Below, piece after piece: positions 9,146 through 16,964 of a stretch of DNA of 64,000 nt (its first letter is position 1; every line of letters begins with the position of its first letter). Under the pieces are notes generated by a model. That model did no database searches. It saw only the letters and a list, made by a program, of their open reading frames with translations, and was not told the DNA's origin. A program made the translations under genes and the position numbers. Source of the DNA: Bradyrhizobium daqingense. GTDB lineage: Bacteria; Pseudomonadota; Alphaproteobacteria; Rhizobiales; Xanthobacteraceae. The stretch spans positions 6,868,001-6,932,000 of the forward strand of contig NZ_CP088014.1 in the NCBI RefSeq assembly GCF_021044685.1. Direction: 5' to 3'.

Positions 9146-9598
9146 ATGATCAAGGTGAAGATCAACGGCCAGGAACAGAGCTGGGACGGCGACCCGGATC
9201 TCCCGCTACTCTGGTTCCTCCGTGACGAGGCCGGCCTGACCGGCACCAAATATGGCTGCGGCCAGGCCCTGTGCGGCGCCTGCACCGTCATCGTCGACAA
9301 GCAGGCCGTGCGCGCCTGCATCACGTCGGTCAACGACGTCGCCGGCCGCGAGGTCACCACGATCGAGGGGCTGCATCCGACTGGCGATCATCCGGTGCAA
9401 AAGGCTTGGCGGCAGGTGAACGTGCCTCAATGCGGGTTCTGCCAGGCGGGCCAGATCATGCAGGCCGCGGCCCTGCTGATGGACAACCCGAAACCCTCGC
9501 ATGACCAGATCCGCGAAGGGATGGCCGGCAACATCTGCCGTTGCGGCTGCTACCAGCGCATCGAGAACGCCGTCCATCTCGCATCGACGGGAGTGTGA
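9146..9598 (+). CDS. iorA: (2Fe-2S)-binding subunit of an IorAB-type molybdenum hydroxylase
   Basis: A 150-residue small subunit of the xanthine-oxidase family. It holds two [2Fe-2S] clusters: the plant-ferredoxin type (YGCGQALCGACTVIVD, with a further Cys in AVRACITSV) and the helical type (CGFCQAGQIMQAAALL, NICRCGCYQRI). Size and motifs match the alpha subunit of isoquinoline 1-oxidoreductase and related periplasmic aldehyde or N-heterocycle oxidases. It lacks a signal of its own and would be co-exported with its large partner, whose ATG overlaps this stop codon. Substrate is unknown; the symbol gives family only. Confidence 0.85.
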   Translation: MIKVKINGQEQSWDGDPDLPLLWFLRDEAGLTGTKYGCGQALCGACTVIVDKQAVRACITSVNDVAGREVTTIEGLHPTGDHPVQKAWRQVNVPQCGFCQAGQIMQAAALLMDNPKPSHDQIREGMAGNICRCGCYQRIENAVHLASTGV

Positions 9599-9599
9599 C

Positions 9600-11912
9600 A
9601 TGAATTTCATCGACAACCCCCGCAAGCTTCGCGGCTTCGAAAAGAACATCCGGGTCGAGAAGGTCTCGCGCCGCAGCATCCTGAAAGGTCTCGGCGTCAC
9701 CGGCGGCTTCGTGCTCGCCGCGCCCGTGATGTCGCGCCAGGCATTCGCCTATGAAACCGGCGCAGGCAAGATGCCGCACGGCGTCGTGGTCGATCCACGC
9801 GTGTTCGTTTCGGTCGCGCCGGACGGCATCGTGACCATCGTCGGGCATCGTTCGGAAATGGGCACCGGTGTGCGCACCAGCCTGCCGCTGATCGTGGCCG
9901 AGGAAATGGAAGCCGACTGGTCCAAGGTCAAGGTGCAGCAAGCCCATGGCGACGAGGTCAAGTTCGGCAACCAGGACACCGACGGCTCGCGTAGCACGCG
10001 GCATTATCTGATCCCGATGCGCCAGATCGGCGCCTCCGCGCGCACCATGCTGGAGCAGGCCGCGGCGAAGCGGTGGGGCGTGCCGGCGACCGAGGTCAAG
10101 GCCGTCAATCACGAGGTGGTCCACAGTGCCAGCGGCCGCAAGCTCGGCTTCGGCGAGCTCGCTGCCGACGCCGCCAAGGAATCGGTGCCCAGCATCGAAG
10201 GCCTCAAGCTGAAGGACCCCAAGAACTTCCGCTATCTCGGCAAGGGCCAGATCGGCATCGTCGATCTCCACGACATCACCACCGGCAAGGCGCATTACGG
10301 CGCCGACGTGCGGCTGCCCGGCATGAAATATGCCGTGATCGCCCGTCCGCCGGTGACCGGCGGCAAGCTGGTCAAGTTCGAGCCGGAGGAGGCGCTGAAG
10401 ATCCCCGGCGTCGAGAAGGTGATGCAGGTGCGCGGCTGGCCTTGGCCGTCGAAATTCCAGCCGCTCGGGGGCGTCGCCGTGATCGCGCGCAACACCGGCG
10501 CGGCGATCAAGGGTCGCGACGCGCTGAAGCTCACCTGGGACGACGGTCCCAACGGCAAATACGACTCCGTCGCCTACCGCAACGAGCTCGAGGAGGCCTC
10601 CCGCAAGCCTGGCCTTGTCCTGCGCAAGGAAGGCGATGCGGATGCCGCCTTGAAGAGCGCCGACAAGGTCATTATCGGCGAGTATTACCTCCCCCATCTC
10701 GCGCACGTCGCCATGGAGACGCCGGTGGCGGTCGCCGACGTCAAGGGCGACAAGGCGGAGATCTGGGCGCCGGTACAGAGCCCCGGCGGCACCCGCGAGG
10801 ACGTCGCCAAGACGCTCGGCATTCCCGAAGCCAACGTCACGGTCAACGTCACGCTGCTCGGCGGCGGGTTCGGACGCAAGTCGAAATGCGACTTCGCGCT
10901 CGAAGCCGCGCTGCTCTCGAAGGAGCTCGGCGCGCCGGTGAAGGTGCAGTGGACCCGCGAGGACGACATCCACAACGGTTTCCTGCACACCGTCTCGGTC
11001 GAGCGGATCGAGGCAGGTCTCGACAAGAGCGGCAAGGTGATCGCCTGGCGCCATCGCAGCGTGGCCCCCAGCATCGCCTCGACGTTCGCCGCCGGGACCG
11101 TGCATCAGGCACCCTTCGAGATCGGCATGGGCCTCGTCGACATGCCGTTCGAGATCGCCAACATCTCCTGCGAGAACCCGGAAGCCGCGGCGTTCACCCG
11201 CATCGGCTGGTTCCGCTCGGTCTCGAACATCCCGCGCGCCTTCGCGGTGCAATCGATGGTCGGCGAGATCGCGCAAGCGACCGGCCGCGACCAGAAGGAG
11301 ACGCTGCTCGCGCTGATCGGGAGCCCGCGCATCGTCAAGCCCGAGGTGAAAGACCTCTGGAACTACGGCGAGCCCCAGGACAGCTACCCGATCGACACCG
11401 CGCGCCTGCGCAAGGTGGTCGAGCTGGTCGCCGAGAAGGGCGAGTGGGGACGGAAGGTCGCGAAGGGCCACGGCCTCGGCATCGCCGTGCACCGCAGCTT
11501 CGTCAGCTACATCGCGACCATCGTCGAGGTCGCCATCGACGACAAGGGCAAGCTGACGGTGCCGAGGGTCGACACCGCGATCGATTGCGGCACCTATGTC
11601 AATCCCGAGCGCATCGCCTCTCAGATCGAGGGCGCCGCGATCATGGGGCTGAGCATCGCCAAATACGGCGAGATCACCTTCAAGGACGGCAAGGTGCAGC
11701 AGAAGAACTTTGACGACTTCCAGGTCGTCAGGATGGACGACTCTCCCGTGGTGACCAACGTCTACATCGTGCCGCCCGGGCCGGACACGCCGCCGAGCGG
11801 CGTCGGCGAGCCCGGCGTTCCGCCGTTCGCGCCGGCCCTGATCAATGCCATCTTCGCGGCGACGGGAAAACGCATCCGCTCGCTTCCGATCGGCAAGCAA
11901 TTGGAAGCGTAG
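9600..11912 (+). CDS. iorB: Molybdopterin-binding subunit of an IorAB-type hydroxylase
   Basis: A 770-residue catalytic subunit. ATG 9600 overlaps the stop of the small subunit, showing translational coupling. A Tat signal is visible (SRRSILKGLGVTGGFVLAAPVMS, cleavage near QAFA), so the complex is periplasmic. Cofactor motifs include PGGTREDVAKTLGIP, TLLGGGFGRKSKCDFALEAA and the C-terminal catalytic-Glu loop GVGEPGVPPFAPALINAIF. IorB relatives hydroxylate N-heterocycles or aldehydes and give electrons to a cytochrome; no dedicated cytochrome gene follows. Its place between two PQQ dehydrogenases suggests oxidation of an aldehyde product, which is an inference. Confidence 0.87.
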   Translation: MNFIDNPRKLRGFEKNIRVEKVSRRSILKGLGVTGGFVLAAPVMSRQAFAYETGAGKMPHGVVVDPRVFVSVAPDGIVTIVGHRSEMGTGVRTSLPLIVAEEMEADWSKVKVQQAHGDEVKFGNQDTDGSRSTRHYLIPMRQIGASARTMLEQAAAKRWGVPATEVKAVNHEVVHSASGRKLGFGELAADAAKESVPSIEGLKLKDPKNFRYLGKGQIGIVDLHDITTGKAHYGADVRLPGMKYAVIARPPVTGGKLVKFEPEEALKIPGVEKVMQVRGWPWPSKFQPLGGVAVIARNTGAAIKGRDALKLTWDDGPNGKYDSVAYRNELEEASRKPGLVLRKEGDADAALKSADKVIIGEYYLPHLAHVAMETPVAVADVKGDKAEIWAPVQSPGGTREDVAKTLGIPEANVTVNVTLLGGGFGRKSKCDFALEAALLSKELGAPVKVQWTREDDIHNGFLHTVSVERIEAGLDKSGKVIAWRHRSVAPSIASTFAAGTVHQAPFEIGMGLVDMPFEIANISCENPEAAAFTRIGWFRSVSNIPRAFAVQSMVGEIAQATGRDQKETLLALIGSPRIVKPEVKDLWNYGEPQDSYPIDTARLRKVVELVAEKGEWGRKVAKGHGLGIAVHRSFVSYIATIVEVAIDDKGKLTVPRVDTAIDCGTYVNPERIASQIEGAAIMGLSIAKYGEITFKDGKVQQKNFDDFQVVRMDDSPVVTNVYIVPPGPDTPPSGVGEPGVPPFAPALINAIFAATGKRIRSLPIGKQLEA

Positions 11913-11966
11913 CCCGGAACACAAGCGGCCGCTCGCCGTTTCCATCGATCTGACAGGAGCAGATCG

Positions 11967-12224
11967 ATGACCAGCATCTCAAAGGCGCTCGCAGTCTCGC
12001 TGTCGAGCGCCTTTCTTTTGACCGCCTCGGGCGCGTTCGCCCAAAGCAATACCGCCCCGCCGACCACGGCCACGCGCCCCACCGCGCCCGACCAGAACTC
12101 GCTGCCCAACGCCAATGCCCAGCCCCCCTCGACCAACCAGACGACGGGGCAGCACAATCCCGATCCCAAGATTCGCGAGATGAACCAGAAGGAAAAGGAC
12201 ACGGTCGACAGGCAGGGGAAGTAG
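11967..12224 (+). CDS. Small exported low-complexity protein
   Basis: An 85-residue protein with a clear Sec signal (MTSISKALAVSLSSAFLLTASGAFAQS), then a Pro/Thr/Asn/Gln-rich mature part ending in a charged patch (KIREMNQKEKDTVDRQGK). ATG 11967 follows ACAGGAGCAG. It begins 54 bp after iorB, may be co-transcribed, and ends just before a strong terminator. I recognise no functional family. It resembles the protein at 18179-18457 in its signal and unstructured mature part. Confidence 0.65.
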   Translation: MTSISKALAVSLSSAFLLTASGAFAQSNTAPPTTATRPTAPDQNSLPNANAQPPSTNQTTGQHNPDPKIREMNQKEKDTVDRQGK

Positions 12225-12256
12225 GCGCGACGGCCAGCATAGCAAGGCACAAGCAA

Positions 12257-12288
12257 GAATGCGGCGGACGTTGCCGTCCGCCGCATTC
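12257..12288. terminator. Strong hairpin between convergent genes
   Basis: GAATGCGGCGGACG (12257-12270) pairs perfectly over 14 bp with CGTCCGCCGCATTC (12275-12288) around a TTGC loop. It sits between convergent genes ending at 12224 (+) and 12332 (-), so it likely serves both directions. A long T run is absent. Confidence 0.8.
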
Positions 12289-12331
12289 GCCACCCCCCTG
12301 CTGCTCCGCCTCTTTCGATCCGCCCGCGGAG

Positions 12332-14080
12332 CTATTTCTTCAGCGCGAACACCCAGACGACGCCGCCCTGCGGCACGTTGGCTTCGATGCCGATATTGTT
12401 GGTCACGAGTGCATCCTGGATGCGCTGTGCGTCCACGCCCCAGCCCGACTGGATCGCGATGTACTGCGTGCCATCGATCTCATAGGACACCGGCATGCCA
12501 ACGATGCCGGAGTTGGTCTTCTGTTCCCACAGAAGCTCGCCGGTCTTGGCGTGGAATGCGCGGAAGTTGCGGTCGTTGGTCCCCCCGACGAAGACGAGAT
12601 CGCCTGCCGTCGCCGTGACTGAACCGAACAGTTGTGACTTGGGGAAGTTGTGCTGCCAGATCTTCTTGCCCGTGACGGGGTCCCAGGCCTGCAGCTCGCC
12701 GAAATGATCGGCGCCCGGTCTTGTCTTCAGGCCGATGTCCTCCGGCTTGGTGCCGAGCCAGAGCTCCCCCGGCTTGAGCGGCACTTTCTCGCCGGTGAAG
12801 CCCCCGCAGAAATTCTCGTTGGCAGGCACGTAGACGAGCCCGGTCCTCTGACTGTAAGCCGCCGACGGCCAGTCCTTGCCGCCCCACAGCGACGGACAGA
12901 ACTCGACGCGCTTGCCGATCACCGGCTTGTGCGCTGGATCCACGATCGGCTTGCCGGTCTCGTCGATGCCCTTCCAGACGTCGGTGTAGACAAACGGCCA
13001 TCCGGCAACATAGTTGATCTTGGTCGGCGTGCGTTCGAGCACCCAGAAGATCGCGTCCCGGCCGGGATGGACCAGGCTCTTGATGGTGCGGCCGTTGCGC
13101 TGGAGGTCGATCAGCATCGGCGCGTCGACCTCATCCCAATCCCAGGAATCGTTCTGGTGATACTGGAAATGGGTCTTGATCTTGCCGGTTTCGGGATCGA
13201 GCGCGAGCACGGATGCAGTATAGAGATTGTCGCCGGGATGGGTTTCGCCAGGCCATGGCGCCGCGTTGCCGACACCCCAATAGATCGTCTTGGTCTCCTT
13301 GTCGTAATTTCCGGTCATCCAGGCCGACCCACCGCCGTTCTTCCAGTCGTCGCCTTGCCACGTGTCGTGACCGGGCTCGCCTTCGCCGGGGATGGTGTAG
13401 GTCCGCCACAGCTCCTTGCCGTCCTTGGCATCATAAGCCACGACGTAACCGCGCACGCCGAACTCGCCGCCGGAGCCGCCGACGATGACCTTGCCGTCGA
13501 CGATCAACGGCATCAGGGTCAGGTACTGGCCCTTCCTGTAGTCCTGCACCTTGGTATCCCAGAGCACCTTGCCGGTCTTGGCATCGAGCGCGACCACGTG
13601 GTCGTCCGTGGTGGCGAGGTAGAGCTTGTCCTCCCACAGGCCGACGCCGCGGTTGGTCGGATGCAGCTGGAACAGATCGTCAGGAAGCTGCCGCTTGTAG
13701 CGCCAGTATTCGTCGCCGGTCTTTGCGTTCAGCGCGATCACCTGCCCCATCGGGGTGGTCACGAACATCGCGCCATTGTTGACGATCGGCGGCGCCTGAT
13801 GGCCTTCGACCACGCCGGTCGCGAAGGTCCAGACCGGTGTGAGGTTTTTCACGTTGGAGGTGTTGATCTGATCGAGCGGACTATAGCCGTGCCCGTCATA
13901 GGTGCGCCGGTAGAGCATCCAGTTGTTTGGCTCGGGATTTTCCAATCGCTGCGCAGTGACCGGAGAATAATTCTCGATCGGACCTGATATGGCGGCGGTC
14001 GAGGCAAGAGTCGAAGCAAGACAGGTGAAGGCGACGAAGCCGGACAGTAACCATTGCTTCCTGGTGCTGGAAGTTTTCAT
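12332..14080 (-). CDS. PQQ-dependent alcohol dehydrogenase, lanthanide-type Asp but no vicinal Cys pair
   Basis: A 582-residue exported quinoprotein (signal peptide to about residue 30) from ATG 14080, with an AGGGGAA Shine-Dalgarno. Propeller repeats (ALDAKTGKVLW, AYDAKDGKELW, ALNAKTGDEYW) and the metal/PQQ residues GGSGGEFGVRG and SWDWDEVD are present. D314-W-D316 has the second Asp linked to lanthanide use in XoxF and PedH-type enzymes. The disulfide over PQQ is missing: where XoxF has CCDTVNRG this protein has LHPTNRGVG. There is no C-terminal cytochrome domain, so it needs an external acceptor. Substrate is unknown; a primary alcohol or aldehyde is likely. The Rieske gene lies just upstream on the same strand. 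Confidence 0.85.
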   Translation of the reverse strand: MKTSSTRKQWLLSGFVAFTCLASTLASTAAISGPIENYSPVTAQRLENPEPNNWMLYRRTYDGHGYSPLDQINTSNVKNLTPVWTFATGVVEGHQAPPIVNNGAMFVTTPMGQVIALNAKTGDEYWRYKRQLPDDLFQLHPTNRGVGLWEDKLYLATTDDHVVALDAKTGKVLWDTKVQDYRKGQYLTLMPLIVDGKVIVGGSGGEFGVRGYVVAYDAKDGKELWRTYTIPGEGEPGHDTWQGDDWKNGGGSAWMTGNYDKETKTIYWGVGNAAPWPGETHPGDNLYTASVLALDPETGKIKTHFQYHQNDSWDWDEVDAPMLIDLQRNGRTIKSLVHPGRDAIFWVLERTPTKINYVAGWPFVYTDVWKGIDETGKPIVDPAHKPVIGKRVEFCPSLWGGKDWPSAAYSQRTGLVYVPANENFCGGFTGEKVPLKPGELWLGTKPEDIGLKTRPGADHFGELQAWDPVTGKKIWQHNFPKSQLFGSVTATAGDLVFVGGTNDRNFRAFHAKTGELLWEQKTNSGIVGMPVSYEIDGTQYIAIQSGWGVDAQRIQDALVTNNIGIEANVPQGGVVWVFALKK

Positions 14081-14105
14081 GGACGTTCCCCTTTTTCATC
14101 CGTTT

Positions 14106-14168
14106 GAATTCTTGTTGTGAATTCTTGTCGTTCTTGTCGTTGTCGTTCTTGTTATTTCTTGTCGTTGG
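14106..14168. repeat. TTCTTGTCG-type direct repeats in the leader of the PQQ dehydrogenase gene
   Basis: Five near-copies of TTCTTGT(C/T)G lie between 14108 and 14166, with exact TTCTTGTCG at three places. In the sense of the downstream gene this is an AACGACAAGAA-rich, G-poor tract 25-85 bases before ATG 14080, so it is probably within the leader RNA or promoter. It could be a regulator array or simple-sequence expansion. Confidence 0.55.
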
Positions 14169-14233
14169 TCCCGTCGTCCGCCCAAACGGCGGATGCGGCC
14201 TCTCGTGGCGCGGGCATGGCCCGCAACTCTCCG

Positions 14234-14887
14234 TCATCCTGGCTGCGTGCCACCTACCTTTCCCAGGAAATTGCCGGCGACGCTGAGCGAACCGTCAGCG
14301 AGCGCGAGCGGCAGCGCTGCGAGCCGTCGCGGTGCCGGCCCGAACACGACCTGCGCGCCCGCGCGGGGATCGAATTCGGAGTTATGGCACATGCACTTGA
14401 ACATCTCCTTGTCTCCGACGTCGCTCTTTACCCAGGCGGTGACGGGACAGCCCGCATGCGAGCAGATCGCGGAATAGGCGATGATGCCGTCGACGGCCCG
14501 CGCGCGGGTCTTCTCATCGAGATCGGCGGGATCGAGCTTGATGATCAGGATCTCGTTGAGCCGCGAGGCACTGCGCACCACGGATGTGTTGGGATCCTTC
14601 GGCCAGGCGTGGAGCGGTGGCCCACCGACTTTGACATCGGCGGCGGTGATGAGCTTTCCCTCCTGATCACCTTCGGAGAAGACGAGCACATCGCCCTTCT
14701 GGGGCCGTTCGTCCGAGCCGGGCGGATCCTCACCCGCGCGCGCCGGCGGCGAACAGCCGAGACAAGCGGTGGTCGCAAGCGCGCCGAGCAGCAGCGTTCG
14801 CCGCGTTTGCTCGATGCCCGCGTCGGCTTCAGGTTCCGCATTATGATCGGATGATGAGGAAGGGACGTTGAACGGTGCGCTCGACAT
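14234..14887 (-). CDS. Rieske-type [2Fe-2S] protein with Tat signal
   Basis: A 217-residue protein from ATG 14887; the frame is open to 14992, but the upstream part has no signal-like start. A twin-arginine region (QTRRTLLLGALATTACLG) precedes the mature domain. The Rieske cluster boxes are CSHAGC and CMCHNSEFD, giving the Cys-X-His and Cys-X2-His ligands and the extra disulfide cysteines. It is encoded 153 bp upstream of the PQQ dehydrogenase in the same direction. It could be an electron-transfer partner or a bc1-like Rieske of an alternative complex. It lacks the oxygenase non-haem iron domain. Confidence 0.82.
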   Translation of the reverse strand: MSSAPFNVPSSSSDHNAEPEADAGIEQTRRTLLLGALATTACLGCSPPARAGEDPPGSDERPQKGDVLVFSEGDQEGKLITAADVKVGGPPLHAWPKDPNTSVVRSASRLNEILIIKLDPADLDEKTRARAVDGIIAYSAICSHAGCPVTAWVKSDVGDKEMFKCMCHNSEFDPRAGAQVVFGPAPRRLAALPLALADGSLSVAGNFLGKVGGTQPG

Positions 14888-15121
14888 GCCCGATAGCAGG
14901 CGCTGGAACTCTGCCGAAAACAAGGCGAAGACTTGGCGCCGCAGTGCATCAATATGGCTTTGCTCGCTCTGATTGCGCGACCACCACTGCATTCAAAGGC
15001 ATTTTTGCAACTTCTACGTCACGCTGCGCGATCAGCATGATGATTTTGCAGAGCAGACCGATGATGTTGGAATTGGTGCAGCGCGATCCCTATCGCGCAG
15101 CACAACATCGAGCAGATGGCC

Positions 15122-15586
15122 TTACGGCCGGAGCACGTGACGCGGCGATGCGATACGGCCTGCGACGGTTGCCGACGCCATTTCAAAACTGTCGGCGATG
15201 CGCCGGGCCTTGTCGATGAAGAGCGCGGCGGCCGCGGGCGGGCAGACCTCGCGTGCGGTCTGCTCGAACAGATCCAGCCAGCGGTCGAAATGATCGCCGA
15301 CTAGATTCAGCTGCAGATGCGCCCGCATCGGCGAGCCATGATAGCGGCCGCTCATCAGCACGACGGACGACCAGAAATCCCGGAGCTTGGCAAGGTGCTC
15401 GTCCCAGTTCCGGACAATCGCAAAGACCGGACCGAGCAGTGCGTCTTCGCGCACGCGTCCGTAGAAGCGGGTGACGAGTTCCCCGATCATCTCCTCGGTG
15501 ATCCCGGTGCGCTCGATCGCATCCTGGGTCAGCAGGTTCCGCCGCGCGGCCGCCGCCTCGCGCTCGGCCTTCAGTCGATCTGACAT
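15122..15586 (-). CDS. Group III truncated haemoglobin
   Basis: A 154-residue globin-fold protein from ATG 15586. Visible are ITEEMIGELVTRFYGRVREDALLGPVF (B helix Phe-Tyr pair and the group III E-region), LRDFWSSVVLMSGRYHGSPMRAH and the proximal histidine H99 in GDHFDRWLDLF. Group III truncated haemoglobins bind O2 or NO; their role in rhizobia is poorly defined. Its neighbours are the Rieske gene and a 3-hydroxyacyl-CoA dehydrogenase on the same strand, but the gaps (234 and 135 bp) allow separate promoters. Confidence 0.85.
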   Translation of the reverse strand: MSDRLKAEREAAAARRNLLTQDAIERTGITEEMIGELVTRFYGRVREDALLGPVFAIVRNWDEHLAKLRDFWSSVVLMSGRYHGSPMRAHLQLNLVGDHFDRWLDLFEQTAREVCPPAAAALFIDKARRIADSFEMASATVAGRIASPRHVLRP

Positions 15587-15721
15587 ATCCTCTGCTATCC
15601 GTTCGATTGTTCCCGCGAGCCGCCCGTCCAGCATTGTCGGGCCAATTGCGCACGACGTCTTGTCGCAGCGCAAAGAGCGGGATCCGGCGGCGGACGCTGA
15701 GGCCCGCCGCCGGTGCCTTCA

Positions 15722-16573
15722 TCAGGCGTTATAGGTGTAGAAGCCCTGCCCCGTCTTGCGGCCGAGATGGCCGGCATCGACCATCTCTTTCAGCAGGGGG
15801 GCCGGCCGGTATTTAGGGTCGTTGAAGCCCTTGTAAAAGACCTCCATCACCGAGAGCATGGTGTCGAGCCCGACCAGATCGGCAAGCGCCAGCGGTCCGA
15901 TCGGATGGTTGCAGCCGAGCTTCATGCCGGCATCGATCTCTTCCGCCGTCGCGATCCCCTCCTGAAGCGCGAAGATCGCCTCGTTGATCATCGGGCACAG
16001 GATGCGGTTGACGGCAAAGCCCGGGCTGTTCTTGGCCGTGATCGCCACCTTGCCGACGCGCTTGGCGAAATCGAGCGCCTTGGCGTGGGTGTCGTCGGAG
16101 GTCTGCAAACCGCGGATCAGCTCCAGCAGCGCCATCACCGGCACCGGGTTGAAGAAGTGCATGCCGATGAAGCGATCGGGGCGGTCGGTCGCTGCGGCGA
16201 GCTTCGTGATCGAGATCGACGAGGTGTTGGTTGCGACCAGCGTGCGCGGCAACAAGGTTGCACAGAGGTCCTTCAGGATCTTGACCTTGAGCTCCTCGTT
16301 CTCGGTCGCGGCCTCGATGACCAGATCGCAATCCGACAGCTTCGCCCGGTCCGTGGTGCCGGTGATGCGCTTGAGTGTCGCGTCGCGGTCGGCCGCCGAC
16401 ATCTTCTCCTTCTTGACCAGGCGCTCGAGGCTGCCGCCGACGGTCGAAAGGCCGCGGTTCACCGCCGCATCGGAAATGTCGACCATCACGACCGAGAGCC
16501 CGGCCGCCGCGCAGACCTGCGCGATGCCGTTCCCCATGGTCCCTGCCCCGATGATGCCAACGGTTTGGATCAT
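15722..16573 (-). CDS. hbdA: 3-hydroxybutyryl-CoA dehydrogenase
   Basis: A 283-residue NAD-dependent cytoplasmic enzyme that interconverts 3-hydroxybutyryl-CoA and acetoacetyl-CoA. The start is ATG 16573 (MIQTVGIIGAGTMGNGIAQ), giving the Rossmann GXGXXG at the very N-terminus; the upstream extension is not coding-like. Family signatures are MHFFNPVPVMALLELIRG with its catalytic His, NSPGFAVNRILCPMINEA and HPIGPLALADLVGLD. Length is typical of the short monofunctional enzymes. It could serve butyrate or polyhydroxybutyrate metabolism; a phasin is encoded 26 kb away. Confidence 0.93.
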   Translation of the reverse strand: MIQTVGIIGAGTMGNGIAQVCAAAGLSVVMVDISDAAVNRGLSTVGGSLERLVKKEKMSAADRDATLKRITGTTDRAKLSDCDLVIEAATENEELKVKILKDLCATLLPRTLVATNTSSISITKLAAATDRPDRFIGMHFFNPVPVMALLELIRGLQTSDDTHAKALDFAKRVGKVAITAKNSPGFAVNRILCPMINEAIFALQEGIATAEEIDAGMKLGCNHPIGPLALADLVGLDTMLSVMEVFYKGFNDPKYRPAPLLKEMVDAGHLGRKTGQGFYTYNA

Positions 16574-16964
16574 TGCGTCACATCCTTCATGCTTGCGGCC
16601 CGTACCAGCGTGGCCTGGCCATTGTTTCTGGTCAGGGTCTAGCACCGGCATTGGGCCGGCGCGACCCGATCCTGTTCCTTAATGCATCCGAGGCGGGAAT
16701 AAAGCCGCCATTCGGTCGCTAGAGGGCAGGATTTAGCGGCCTGCCAAGCGGATTGCCCGAATCTGCGCCCCACCCCAGCGCCCCCGCAGAGGAGACGCGG
16801 CAAGCTCGGCGGACCTCGGATCACCTCGACCTCGCCCGATCGGATGACGCGGTGCACGCCAGCGCTGTGGTGTGATTGGTACGCAATCGCCGGGGCGAAT
16901 TCCTCTTCGCGATTGTGAGACAGACCACACCGGCTTCGTGCCTCAGCTGCTAGGCGTCATGCTC
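16574..16964. other. Divergent intergenic region, hbdA / pstS-like
   Basis: 391 bp with no convincing gene. It should contain the promoters of the 3-hydroxybutyryl-CoA dehydrogenase (leftward) and the PstS-like protein (rightward). I found no clear Pho box (two CTGTNAT-like half sites 4 bp apart). Confidence 0.35.

Noticed and set aside
8943..9149. Short frame before iorA
   Set aside because: Arg-rich, no ribosome site, no family; most likely leader DNA.
9456..11945. 829-residue minus-strand frame opposite iorB
   Set aside because: Antisense shadow of a GC-rich gene; no domain, and the plus strand holds all Mo-cofactor motifs.
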